Under the pieces are notes generated by a model, which saw nothing but the letters and a program-made list of their open reading frames with translations, searched no databases and had not been told where the DNA came from. From an uncultured Rikenella sp. (GTDB lineage Bacteria; Bacteroidota; Bacteroidia; Bacteroidales; Rikenellaceae): a stretch of 64,000 nt of DNA. Made by a program: the position numbers and the translations under genes. Positions 52,143-62,522 of the stretch are shown here, piece after piece; positions within the stretch are counted from its first letter, which is position 1; every line of letters begins with the position of its first letter. The stretch spans positions 1 to 64,000 of the forward strand of contig CANQXP010000003.1 of NCBI GenBank assembly GCA_947627885.1. The letters are read 5' to 3'.

Positions 52143-53738
52143 TTAGTGGTTTTTAAGTGAATCGGTATGTCCGGACCGGTTGTCCGTGCTGTCGATCAGT
52201 TGCCGCATCTCATGCCTTACCGCGTAGACGACGGATGACGGCACTTTGATCTCTTTCTCAAGTATCGCCGCGGCTACTGCACGGGCCTCGGCCGTGCTCC
52301 CGGTCGCCGCGTAGATCCTTGCCAGCTTATAAGGGGGTATGAACCGCGCGGGACACATGGCAGCGGCCTGCCGGAAATATTCCTCCGCCTGGTCGTACCG
52401 TTCCAGTTTCATACAGTCGTTGCCCGATACCAGTTGCAGGTAGTAGTCGGCCCATATCCGGCCGCACTCTCCGGCCACCGCGAGGCTCCGGTCATACCGG
52501 CCGAGATCGCTCAGTTTGACCGCGTAGTTATACAGGAAAAAGCGGTCGTGGGCGAAGTAGCCATATAATCGTTCGTATCGTGCCTGTATTAGTTCCGTAT
52601 TCCCGGCCAACGGTATTCGGTTAGCTTTGCACCAATCGAGCCGGCAGCGCATATCGAGCAGGGTGAGCACGCAAACCGATACGGCGGCAATCCCGGCCAC
52701 GATACGCACTGCCGCATGGACGGGCCACGGCCGGCCGAAAATGATCCACAGGCAGAAAAGCGCCATGACCCAAGTGAATGGATATAAGAAGGGATAGGAA
52801 AACAGAGAGAATGTCCCGATCGAGACCAGAGACAATCCGGCGGCCCGTATAGCCGGATCTATCGTCTCCCGCCTCCGGTACCGGCGGGCCACGAAATATC
52901 CCAAAACTGCCAGCACTGCCAATCCGAACAGTCCGTAATCGACGGCCACGCGCAGGTATTCGTTATACGGATGGTGGACGTAGTCGGCCAACTGTGCGTA
53001 CGGGCTGTCGGGATGAACCCGGAAATAATCGGCCTGGTAGTTCATGTAATGGGCCGTAAATCCTCCCGGCCCATGGCCGAAGACGGGTTTGTCGGCCACC
53101 ATCTCCAGCGAACAGCGCCAGATGAGCAGCCGTCCGTCGGCCGAGTCCTTTTTGAGGAAATATAAGCCGGCCAGCAAAACGGGCAGAAGGACAAATAGCG
53201 CCCATCTGAACCCGCGTATGCGGTGGATCAAAGGAAACAACCAGAATAAGGCTATCACAATTACGCTGACAATCCCGGCGCGGGAGTAAGATAGGAATAT
53301 GGCGCCCATCATAACGAGTGCGGCTGCGGCGGCAAAGAAACGCACCCGCTTGCGCCGGTTCCTGAAAAAGCAGAGGGCGAAAGGCAGCCCTGCGCACAAA
53401 GCGGCGGCAAAGCCGGCCGGATTATCGAAGCTGCCCGTGACTCGGAACTTTCCGAAAGCGGGAAGGAACTGGAAAAACTGGAGTATTCCGTATACTGCCT
53501 GCGCCAGGCAAGTGGCGGCCACGATTAGGACAAGGAGGTAGAACCGACGGCGTATCAAATCCCGCCCGGAGATGGCCGCCGCCAAGACCAGGGAAAAGCC
53601 GAGGGCTAAGGCGTACCATTTGGGCAGCGAGCGTGTATCGATGAAAGCATCGGATACGGTGAAGACAGTCCCGACGCAAAGCGCCGCAAAGCAGCCCAGC
53701 AATAGGCAAAAGATAATATTAGGGACGTATCGGCCCAT
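52143..53738 (-). CDS. O-antigen ligase (Wzy_C) family membrane protein with C-terminal TPRs
   Basis: 531 residues. About ten membrane segments in residues 1-360. The family's periplasmic loop DADGRLLIWRCSLEMVADKPVFGHGPGGF and YVHHPYNEYLRVAVDYGLFGL are clear (R..iW...l, GxGpG.F, H.HN.yl). Residues ~400-500 hold TPRs (CMKLERYDQAEEYFRQAAAMCP). Such proteins join glycan chains to lipid A or proteins. Here the partners are lipoproteins and secreted proteins, not glycosyltransferases, so the acceptor may be unusual. Confidence 0.85.
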   Translation of the reverse strand: MGRYVPNIIFCLLLGCFAALCVGTVFTVSDAFIDTRSLPKWYALALGFSLVLAAAISGRDLIRRRFYLLVLIVAATCLAQAVYGILQFFQFLPAFGKFRVTGSFDNPAGFAAALCAGLPFALCFFRNRRKRVRFFAAAAALVMMGAIFLSYSRAGIVSVIVIALFWLFPLIHRIRGFRWALFVLLPVLLAGLYFLKKDSADGRLLIWRCSLEMVADKPVFGHGPGGFTAHYMNYQADYFRVHPDSPYAQLADYVHHPYNEYLRVAVDYGLFGLAVLAVLGYFVARRYRRRETIDPAIRAAGLSLVSIGTFSLFSYPFLYPFTWVMALFCLWIIFGRPWPVHAAVRIVAGIAAVSVCVLTLLDMRCRLDWCKANRIPLAGNTELIQARYERLYGYFAHDRFFLYNYAVKLSDLGRYDRSLAVAGECGRIWADYYLQLVSGNDCMKLERYDQAEEYFRQAAAMCPARFIPPYKLARIYAATGSTAEARAVAAAILEKEIKVPSSVVYAVRHEMRQLIDSTDNRSGHTDSLKNH

Positions 53739-53944
53739 AAATCACTGTGTTACAACTTTCGTGTCCAGTGAACGAAGCAGGGATGTCGCCCGATGGCCGA
53801 ACGGCCGGAGCGAAACTGTGATCGAACAGCGGCGGTGCATCCCGGAAAAAGCTGCACGCCGACCCTAACAACGAACATTTTACCCTTTCAGCCCCATCGT
53901 ATCGGGGGCTAAAGATGAAAACAGCCCGTAGTGTTAGTAGTGTC

Positions 53945-53952
53945 CAAATATA
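53945..53952 (-). promoter_or_regulatory. -7 box for the ligase/C39-like operon, long leader
   Basis: CAAATATA on plus is TATATTTG on minus, exact consensus. The start codon is ~200 nt downstream. The leader contains a hairpin (AGCCCC/GGGGCT, 53889-53912), so the 5' UTR may be regulatory. Confidence 0.5.
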
Positions 53953-54185
53953 GCAAAATACGGTTGAATTTTCTGACATTTTACCGAATTAATTTTGTAG
54001 ACGTCAGGGGGATAGCACCTTGTATACCTTCTGACTGAGGCGCGGGACACCGGACTTCCCTGCTATAAATAAAAGTTACAGACCAAAGAGAACAACCAAA
54101 AGCGTGCATAACACAAAATCAGTATTTTACATTTTATTTCGGCGAATTATTGTAAACTTTTTCTGTCACACTGCAATCCAATCCA

Positions 54186-54193
54186 TATCTTTG
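54186..54193 (+). promoter_or_regulatory. -7 box upstream of lipoprotein gene
   Basis: TATCTTTG, exact TAnnTTTG, 18 bp before ATG 54212. This decides the start at 54212 over the track's 54104. Confidence 0.65.
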
Positions 54194-54211
54194 CAGAATA
54201 AACAAGCGTGC

Positions 54212-54820
54212 ATGAAAAGGTTTTACTTATTACTGGTACTGGGGGCCGCACTGACCGCCTGTCAAAGCAGCCCGGCGACGAAAGACCGCCAATTCAAAGA
54301 CAGCATCGCCCGCGCCGACGGGGACAAGGCGCTGGGCAATATCCGCTTCGGGGTGACTATGGATGAATTCGAAACACAGCAGGGGCAATTCCTCGCAGAG
54401 CATAACCACGAGCTCTACGGCCAGTATATTGATAAAATAGAAGGCGAAACCACTTCGGATAACCAGATATACGAAGTACGGATATATAGTAATGACAAAG
54501 AAGACCACCAATGGAACGAATTGCCGTTCCGGGATTTCCTGCTGGCCAAATACGGAATGGAAACTGAACGCAACGTATGGGTGGTGGGCGACCGGATATT
54601 ATCCCTGAAGCGTCATGTCTTTTCCGAAGCGACCAAAGCCACTCTCAGGAGGTGGAGCCCCGGTATTACAGATGCTGAAATGCGTAACCCATGGTACCTG
54701 AGAATAGTGGATAAGAAGCTGTGGGAAATACACGCACAACAGATACGAGCATACGAAGAAGAACGCCAGCAAAAAGCCCAAGAACTGGAAAAGAAAAATG
54801 GTGATTTGAAATCGCTGTAA
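54212..54820 (+). CDS. Lipoprotein, unknown function
   Basis: 202 residues from ATG 54212. Signal LLLVLGAALTAC, lipidated Cys. FGVTMDEFETQQGQFL and a helical C-terminus (AYEEERQQKAQELEKKNGD) are visible; no known family. Monocistronic with its own promoter and terminator. It is the last GC-rich host gene before the AT-rich decayed island. Confidence 0.75.
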   Translation: MKRFYLLLVLGAALTACQSSPATKDRQFKDSIARADGDKALGNIRFGVTMDEFETQQGQFLAEHNHELYGQYIDKIEGETTSDNQIYEVRIYSNDKEDHQWNELPFRDFLLAKYGMETERNVWVVGDRILSLKRHVFSEATKATLRRWSPGITDAEMRNPWYLRIVDKKLWEIHAQQIRAYEEERQQKAQELEKKNGDLKSL

Positions 54821-54842
54821 TATCAGAACCATTGTCCGCAAG

Positions 54843-54874
54843 AAGCCCTTCCCGCCTATGCGGGGAGGGCTTTT
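54843..54874 (+). terminator. Intrinsic terminator
   Basis: GCCCTTCCCGC-CTAT-GCGGGGAGGGC then TTTTC. It marks the border between host chromosome and the AT-rich island. Confidence 0.88.
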
Positions 54875-54914
54875 CGTAACCTCGTATAATCTTCACGGGC
54901 CGGACCTATATGAT

Positions 54915-55895
54915 GGCGGCCATCAGAAAACTTTCAACAGCCCCTAACTGCTTATATTTTATTGACATTAAGTTTTCTAAGGTATTGTATAAAACTAAGA
55001 ACTTGGTTTTCCCATTTAATAATTTGAAAGTTAATTTTGATTCCACAACGATTCTGACTGCCTCCAAATTTTTAATTAGATATTCCAGATTGACATTGGA
55101 AATGAATATTCGAAATCTTTATCGTCTTGAAGTACGAGACTAAGCGCATCGACCTTATTGGAGTAGGAGGATTCATTCGGAATTTTATAAACTTTTATTG
55201 TCTTATCGTTATACTCAATCTCTCCACGCAAATAATCAACAGGAGCGTTGTAGTATATCCTCATTAACTGCATTAGACAATCAAAATGCAATAATACATC
55301 GTCTTTCTCGGTAAAGCTATCAGCATTGATGTATGGTACTTTTTTTATGGTTATTTCATCATTCGCCGCTGAATCTTTAAATCCATAATTAAATAAAGGA
55401 TAAAATTTACTATTATCTATAGTAAAACAATAATCTTTCTTGCGTTTAGCTATTTTGAAATCATCCTCCAGCGCTATGGATATGCCATAATAGTTTTTGA
55501 TATTTCAAATCCTGCTCGATTTAGAAGGAATGATGCTTTGTTCTTTTTATTCTTTGCAGAATAGCTTTATGCTACTTTGTCTATGTAAAAAAGAGATGCT
55601 GTACTGCTTAAAAATCTTATTAGTAATAAATCGGGATCTAGAAAAGTCAATAACCGCATCTTTGTTATCGTAATTATAATGCCCATTTCGACATCCAATC
55701 AATGACCCAAAATTGGTATAATCACTTTCTTTAAAGAAAATATCGAGTTGCGAACTCAAAGTAGTACTTAAAGCCGATTATATGCAAATGAATAAACTCC
55801 GATCATCATCTATATTTAAAGAACTAGCAACAAAACCATTATCGGTTTTGGAAAAATCAAGACCTTGTATTTTTATATTGAAAGTAGCTATTTCA
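54915..55895 (-). pseudogene. Decayed gene downstream of ApeA, family unknown
   Basis: Several minus-strand frames join into one broken protein. A lost base after ATGAA near 55890 leads to IATFNIKIQGLDFSKTDNGF, then an in-frame TAA, then SSQLDIFFKESDYTNFGSLI. Next come KNKKNKASFLLNRAGFEISKT, IALEDDFKIAKRKKDYCF, VPYINADSFTEKDDVLLHFD, and NLEYLIKNLEAVRIVVESKL. At least four lesions. The AT content and position right after ApeA suggest it was an accessory gene of the same operon. Confidence 0.6.
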
Positions 55896-55901
55896 TACTG
55901 A

Positions 55902-57326
55902 TTATTCCTCTTTCCAATTTGCTAAATGATTAAAATTTCTCCATTTGACCCAATCTAAATTAGTTACTATATTTTCCCTAGTAAAACCTATCTCCATTAG
56001 GAATGCACAGGTTAACAGTATCTTTAACCTTTCTGACAAATAGAAAAGATCAGCTCCTTTAAGTGCTTTCTTTTCTAGTCGCTTGTCGTAATGAGTATAA
56101 TAATTTCGAGAATTTTTAACATTCAAAATAAACTTTTCCTTATCCCCTAATATCTGATCCAAAGTAGAGTTTGAATATTTATCTATCAGTTCGGTTAATC
56201 GAGAATGAAGATTTAAATAGTTCCCAAAATTGAATTGATCTTTCAACCATTCATGGTATTTGTTAGGGGCTAATTTAAGTATGTCGTTCTTCATTGCTTT
56301 ATATTCATCTGGTGGTATTCTCGTATGGTCGTGGACTCTTGCATGAAATGTTTCTGCGGACTGAGCCAAATTTAGAAATGTATTTATAGTAAATCCTTTG
56401 GTGTAAAATTGTTCAAATAATAAATCAAATGCAGGCTCCAGTATTTCATATTTTTCATACCAATTCTTAATTATTTCATTTGGGTTATCTCCCAATTTGT
56501 GATATGTAAAAAGCATTTCTATATCCATTTTTTCCTCCTCATCAAACTTTATATCTCTGGAAGAAAAGTATAGCTCAATTTTTTTATTGTGTAACTCTCC
56601 ATTTCCATAATCTTTTTTATGTTTATTCCCTCGCAATGAAATGGCTATAGGATAAGTACTCCGATATAATGCAAGAGAGATAAAATTCTGAAATGTGAAT
56701 AAATATTTCAATAAATTCTCGATCGTTTCCTCTCCTTGGGATTATACCTCAAATTCGACTCTCTGTTTTATCGTAACTATTTTTTGATGCCTAGTCCAAT
56801 TCGATTCTTTTGCGCTAAAATTAAATCGTCCTTTAAATTCTTTTGAAATATCAAACTCTATAATCTCAGGTAATTTATAATGAATACAGCATTCATTATT
56901 CTTATATGATTCAACATTAAAGTCCTTTTTGAATCCACTGATTCCAAGCCATTCCCCTAGATTGAATATTTCGGCAGAGATTTTATTAAAAGTTAAATCA
57001 CCCCTATTATATATATGAGTTCCTAGTAATAAGAAATGTGCAGAATAAGTTATAGTCGGTTTCCCGCATTCTTCTCCAACAATAAGTTTAGTGCTACCTC
57101 TTTTTGTTACGAGGCAACTAGATAGAGTTATTTGTTGGCTATCAGAAGTTATTCCTAAGATAATGCTTTCGTCTTTATCCTTAGGAAGGATAAAGCCATC
57201 CTCAAAACTTCCATATAATTTAAGCGTTATACCATCTAAGGGGAGATAGGCAAGTGTGCCCGAAACTCGATTTTCTCTGTTCGTAGGAAGAAACCACTCT
57301 CCAATATATTCAATCTTCTCTCTCAT
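55902..57326 (-). pseudogene. apeA: ApeA anti-phage HEPN protein with one in-frame stop
   Basis: Two track ORFs (56742-57326 and 55902-56711) are in the same frame, separated by one TAA at 56742-56744 (VEFEV-stop-SQGEETIENLL). The N-terminal part opens with EYIGEWFLPTNRENRVSGTL and LYGSFED, the ApeA N-terminal domain pattern. The C-terminal part is helical and carries NSRNYYTHYDKRL, which fits the HEPN R-x4-H RNase motif. ApeA proteins restrict phage, probably by tRNA or other RNA cleavage. Total ~474 codons, about full length. Either inactivated by a single mutation or expressed as two pieces or by readthrough. Confidence 0.78.
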
Positions 57327-57357
57327 AACTAATTAATGAATAAACCCAAATTAAGTT

Positions 57358-57365
57358 CAAATTTA
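57358..57365 (-). promoter_or_regulatory. -7 box upstream of apeA
   Basis: CAAATTTA on plus is TAAATTTG on minus, exact TAnnTTTG, 32 bp before the apeA start. Confidence 0.5.
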
Positions 57366-57423
57366 ACAAATTATACCTGATGTTTGGTATTCCACAATTT
57401 TCATTGCTGATGTTATCGATCTA

Positions 57424-57870
57424 TTATAACGGATATTCTTTCTTTACTTTTACATATTTAAATGCAATTAACTCTTTGTACTGTTCATCCATCCTTAAAG
57501 CCGTTACAAAATAGGCCAATGTAACCTTTTTGGGTAATCGCTTTCGCCGCTTATTTAATTGATAAGAGATATTCATTTCGTTGTCGGGCGGTAAATCGAC
57601 ACAGTTGTATTTAGTGGTAATGACGCTCATTGCATCCTTGTCCCATACAGGCGGGGTTACGCCTTTAGTCATGCAGAAGTCGCATATCGCCTTATAAAAT
57701 CGGAGAACCGACTTGGTTATTAACTGCTGTGTAGCTTAATGATTGTTCCGTTATCTCATAGCCTTTGGGGATAGCCTTTATTACTCCCAATGCCTCGCAT
57801 TCATTTAATAGGGCGGTTGTTTTATTTCGGCTTATCCCGATAGCTTTGGCAATCTTGGATTTGCTTCACA
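57424..57870 (-). pseudogene. Remnants of a winged-helix protein and an unknown C-terminal domain
   Basis: From ~57860 the minus strand reads KSKIAKAIGISRNKTTALLN, ECEALGVIKAIPKGYEITEQ, a winged-helix DNA-binding pattern, then stops. Another frame continues LITKSVLRFYKAICDFCMTK into the tracked 82-residue ORF (TPPVWDKDAMSVITTKYNC ... KYVKVKKEYPL). No intact start. Family not recognised. Confidence 0.45.
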
Positions 57871-57930
57871 GAACGGTATCGGTATTATTAAGGCATATAG
57901 AACGCAACAATAGCATAAAACCTGCTACCC

Positions 57931-59164
57931 CTGATTTTCGGGACAGGAGGGAGTGCGAGTATCCATTTCGAAAACCAATCGTTTACGACCAGTTCAGAGT
58001 GTTTGGTAGCAGTTCCGGCATCCATTACAGAGATTAATACGAAATATGTTTACTACTATCTGATAGGGAATATCCGTATTGGAAAACGGGTTTAAAGGTG
58101 TGGCGCTCCAGCATATCCGCAGAGATTACATTGAACAAATCGATATCCCGATCCGACCCAAAAAGAGACAGGATCAAATCGTCATTCTATTGGATCGTAT
58201 ATCGAATCTCATCCGCAGGCGTGTCGAAACGATTCGCTCCTGCGACGATCTGGGTAAATCTATGTTTATCAATAATTTCGGCGATCCTGCAATCAATCCT
58301 AAAAACTATCCAGTAGAGGTTTTACGTAATTACGTTGAGAAAATCCAGGGAGGACTGAACCTTAAGAATAAAAATGAAACTCGCAGCAATCCAGGGCAAC
58401 GTGTATTACTTAAGCAGGATGCAATTACAAAACGTTTTTTTGATCCTCAGCAGCATAAAGTTCTCTTGGATAATGTAAAGGAGCAGGATTCGAAGATGAA
58501 AATAGAACAGAATGATTTACTCATATCCAGAAAAAATACGAAAGAATTGGTCGGTGCCGCGGCCTTCGTATTCGATCCCTGTAATGATACTTATTTCCCT
58601 GACACTATACTGTGCCTCCATTATACAAGGCTAATTTCTGGAGTTTATCTATATTACTTATTGAATGACTTGAACTTCAGACGTAATTTTGAGAAAATTT
58701 CAGGTGGAACCATGGATTCAATGTCCAACATCAGTCAGGAAAATATACTGAAGTTGCAAATTCCATATCCTCCATTCGAGGATCAAATGTCGTTTGAAAA
58801 AAACATTCGCCAAATCCATGAATACAAACTTCGGCTGAGCGAAAATCTCAACAAGTTGAAGCAATTGTTGACTTTTTATTCAAAACAGGTCTTTGAAAAA
58901 AATATATTACTTGATATCGATTTTGAATTAGACGTATTCATTGAATCCGTTGACTTAGAACGTAGACAAAATGATCTGAACCGAATGAAACGAGCTCCCA
59001 TCTTACGCAAACTTGTCGATCGGATCAGTAATGCCTCCGACTTTTTTACGGATAAGGAGACTTATGTTAAGGCTGCCAAAGCAGTTTTACACCTGCTTTA
59101 TGAAAAGGCTCTAAAGCAGAATTATGATGAGGAAAATGAAGGAATTAAGCTGCAGGTAGAATGA
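57931..59164 (+). pseudogene. hsdS: Type I restriction specificity subunit (HsdS), truncated and frameshifted
   Basis: NLLPLIFGTGGSASIHFENQ through PASITEINTKYVYYYLIGNI is the end of the first target-recognition domain. A one-base shift near 58078 links it to ENGFKGVALQHIRRDYIEQIDIP, the central conserved region. The second target-recognition domain (~90-240 of the track ORF) and second conserved helix (PPFEDQMSFEKNIRQIHEYKL) are intact. The first ~130 residues are gone, and no HsdM or HsdR is in the window. The C-terminal ~70 residues are an added helical tail. The stop overlaps the ATPase ATG (ATGA). Confidence 0.8.
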
Positions 59165-60845
59165 AACTCCTCCGTTTTAAAATAGGAAACCTTCCCGAAG
59201 GAACACAGTTTCGAAGTTTATATTCCGGATTCGAGATTTTATTCCATGAACCCGAGGTTGAGGGAATGGATACCCTCGGCCAATTCAATCCATTCTGTTT
59301 CGCAGGGTTAAATGGACGTGGGAAATCGAATGTCTTGGAGGCTCTAGCCACAATTTTTTCCCACTTAGAATGCTGTGTGGCCAAATTTTTACCGAAAACA
59401 TTCGTTTCATTTCGTCCGGAAGTTTGTGCCGTAGACGCTTTTATCGTCGAATACCTAATTCAGCGACCGAACTCGTCCTATTCCTTGGATAATTTCGACC
59501 GGATAACTGTGTCGAAAAAATCCGGCGAAGCCCCTAAAATGTACCGGAGCACATTCCCAAGTACAGACAAGCGAAAAAATCTCCCTGAAACCTTTTTTAA
59601 ACAAGTCAAGGGATATCGTGGAATCGGCTCCTGGGAAATTATATTTACCCGATATCATCGTAGGCTACTCATCGGGTGAGAACGAGATTCTGAGTGTCCC
59701 GTTTCGTAAGAGCAGGCTGATCAATTTTGATAAATATACAGAGGATTTTTTCCGGAATCGAACGTTTGAAATGCCAGAGAACAGCCTGATTTATATTGAT
59801 GCGGGTATGAGTCAAGCTGTTCTGCTTGCGAATCTTTTGTTTGAAGACCATACGACAACTCTCAGTTCATTCAAAAAAATTCTTAAAATTCGGGATATTC
59901 TCAGCTTTAGAATGAATATCAATCTACATCGATATTCGGATGAGCAACACAGGTTAATCGTGGAGCATATTCAAGGCGAGATAGAAAAGCTCAAAAAGTG
60001 TGCTACCTGTTATTATGAACAACCCGAAAGGAGCGATGAAGAGGGTAGTGGCACCAGATCACTCGTACTTGACTTTTACGTGAATGACGTAACCCGGACT
60101 CTATTTCGCAAATACTTTAAATCGGCGTTCAACTTTTTTCGCTTTTTCCAGGTTCTCTATGAGTTGAATAACTACTTTATTCCTGAAAAGCTAAAACAAG
60201 ATGTTTACACCTCCAAAGGAGTTTATACCGAGGGGAAATTACCTGAAGGTAGTCCAGAGCAAAACATCTTCTATTTTCTCGACTTTTTCATCCTCAAGGA
60301 GACGGGTGCGAATACTCCCCCGAAGCCGCTGTTACTGAAAGAATTATCTGACGGAGAACATCAGTTTATCCATTCGATGTGTGTATGTCTGATGTTACGT
60401 GATCAAAGAAGTCTCTTGTTGTTGGACGAACCCGAAACCCATTTCAATCCGGAATGGAGGTCGAAATTCATTCAGATGCTCAACCGGAGCCTGCAGGTCT
60501 GCGGGAATGTTAATTTACAGCAAGATGTGATCATTTATCATATCTGATTGCAAACCTTATAATGTTATAATTTTCAAACCGAACGAGCATGGACAACCGA
60601 CTGCCATGAAAGCTGCCGCACTGCATATCAAAACGTATGGAATGTCTGTAAATCTTCTGACTACAAGGGTTTTTGAAGAGGGACAAACCATAGGTGATTA
60701 TGCGCTGGAGAAGATCAGATACTACCGATGCCGATTATCCAAAGGTGAAAGAATTGAAAATTTACTCGATGAAATAAACCGTGAATTGGGGGATTCAGTA
60801 GAGAAACTCCTGCTGATCCATGAGTTTAATACCTATAATCAATAA
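59161..60845 (+). pseudogene. Restriction-associated AAA/ABC-type ATPase, broken
   Basis: Three track ORFs belong together. The first holds FCAGLNGRGKSNVLEALATIF (Walker A). A one-base insertion near 59625 shifts to ESAPGKLYLPDIIVGYSSGE and LLKELSDGEHQFIHSMCVCLM (signature) with SLLLLDEPETHFNPEWRSKF (Walker B). Near 60540 the frame is lost again where the H-loop (SSHSPF-like) should be; NVIIFKPNEHGQPTAMKAAA and the C-terminal domain continue to 60845. This is the ATPase often found after hsdS, similar to RloA/PtuA-type proteins. Not functional as read. Confidence 0.78.
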
Positions 60846-60967
60846 TGCTACAACCCTATCTTTATTAGAGACATCCGGTACAAAGGGCACAGTCATTTGT
60901 AAACTATCTTTTTTTAGAGGTAATTTTCAGAGCTTCTCGCCTTAGAAATAAGGTGTTCTCCCCTGCT

Positions 60968-61829
60968 ATGGTAAAGCCGCTTAACTACCGTAAGCTCATC
61001 GAAGGGGTGGATTCGAAATACATGTTGACTCCGTTAAAAAAGATATACTCCAAATGTAAGAATCTCCCCCGAAAAGACATAAAAATATTGAGTCGAGCTG
61101 TTCTTGCAAATAATTGCATTGAGGAATTATGCAGGGCAAAGTATGCTCCTGTGCTATATAGCGATTTGGAAGCGATTGACAGAGAATTATCGGATACGAT
61201 TAAATCCTTTTGTACGAACCTTTATAAGCATGTTATGCCGTCGGCGACCTTTATTAAAATTTTCGGGTCAATTGCTCAATACTATAAAACCCTGGCAGGA
61301 AATGGTCATGCCTGTCATTTTTGTGGAATGGATAGTATTATTTCCCAATATGAAAAAAATAGAAGCGCGCTGGATCATTATTTTGCAAAAAGCTTATATC
61401 CATTTACTTCGGTAAATTTCCACAACTTAGTGCCTGCCTGTGAAAAATGTAATACCACATATAAACGGGATAAGAATATTTTATTTTTAAAGCCCCCTAA
61501 AAAATATAAAACAGTATTAGGAGCGCGCGTAAAAGCCTTTTATCCTTTCTGCAACGACACTCCCAATATCGATATCGCCGTTAAGTCCGGATGATTTTGA
61601 CATGACAATTCAGAGTGCCGCTGCCCAATAGGAAACGGAAAATTGGCGGAGAATTTACAACATTGATAGTCGATACAAGGCGTATTGTTGTTCGGACGCC
61701 ATGAAAAGTTATATCGAACACCAATTTATTGCCTTTGTAAACAAAGGGTTGCTTCCGCATGAATATATTAATTCATTAAAAACGAATCCGATGAATGAAC
61801 AAAACTTCCTTAAAATTCCTTTTTTTTAG
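60968..61829 (+). pseudogene. HNH endonuclease paired with the ATPase, broken at its C-terminus
   Basis: From ATG 60968 a ~209-residue frame contains CHFCG, LDHYFAKSLYPFTSVNFHNLVPACEKCN: CxxC, DH, N, CxxC, a complete zinc-binding HNH. It ends at a TGA made by an extra G near 61589. Removing that base gives DDFDMTIQSAAAQ, an in-frame TAG at 61629, then ETENWRRIYNIDSRYKAY and a proper end LKIPFF at 61829. ATPase plus HNH is the Septu (PtuA/PtuB) arrangement; here both are damaged, though the HNH core could still fold. Confidence 0.72.
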
Positions 61830-62293
61830 AAAATGTCAAAACCATTTTTTACCCTTTAGGAGAAAAAAGGATTAATTCAGGCAACTTACAGGTGTATTTT
61901 GCAGAAATAAACCATTTTTTATTTATTGAGACAAGCCCTTTGTTTCTCTGATAATATCTTAATCGTCCTGGTGGATAAGAGTAAAAAGGGAATAATATTC
62001 TTCGCCCTTTCTGGTGCTGCGTGGTGTAATCAGGCCATTCATATTCGGTGTCTTGGTATGGGGGTATCGTGTAGGTCTTTTATAGGATATTCTGCTCCTT
62101 GCTCCTGTCTGGGTTGATCGAACAGGGGGTATAAATCGGTGGCTGCTGGTCTTTCTCTCTTAGGAACAGACGAGTTACGATCAGGATGTCGATGTCGCTT
62201 TCTACGCATTAGGTTGTCGGCGCGATCTATGTTCAACACTTTTCTTCTCATATTTACTCACCCAGCCTCTTCAGATCATCGTGAGCGATAATG
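61830..62293. other. AT-rich intergenic debris
   Basis: About 460 bp between the HNH remnant and the hydrolase tail. The drawn ORFs have no start context or recognisable sequence. I see nothing else to support. Confidence 0.4.
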
Positions 62294-62467
62294 TCGGAGC
62301 ATTCGGTTCTTACGATACGAGGAGAGCTCTACGCCAAGGCTGCTTCGAAGGACAAGGACCTCTACATTATCGGGGGTGCGAGCCACTATGATCTCTACGA
62401 CAATCCAACGACTACCGACAAGGCTGTGGCCAAATTGACCGAGTTTTATCGCCGGACGCTGAAATAG
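62294..62467 (+). pseudogene. C-terminal tail of an alpha/beta hydrolase
   Basis: 58 codons too short for the track: EHSVLTIRGELYAKAASKDKDLYIIGG, then ASHYDLYDNPTTTDKAVAKL, TEFYRRTLK, stop. The catalytic-His block GASHYDLYD resembles GAGHVDLYD in the hydrolase at 41676. GC content is higher than the surrounding island, so it probably derives from host DNA cut at the island edge. Confidence 0.65.
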
Positions 62468-62489
62468 TAAAGTGCGGTATAATAAATAG

Positions 62490-62518
62490 CTCAGGGGAGA
62501 CCATCGGTCTCCCCTGAG
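62490..62518. terminator. Bidirectional terminator
   Basis: CTCAGGGGAGACC-ATC-GGTCTCCCCTGAG perfect stem between the hydrolase remnant and the convergent HTH gene. Confidence 0.8.
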
Positions 62519-62522
62519 TCGT

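Noticed and set aside
61926-62117. 63-residue plus ORF in the island
   Set aside because: No start signal, low complexity, and no resemblance to any family; treated as debris.
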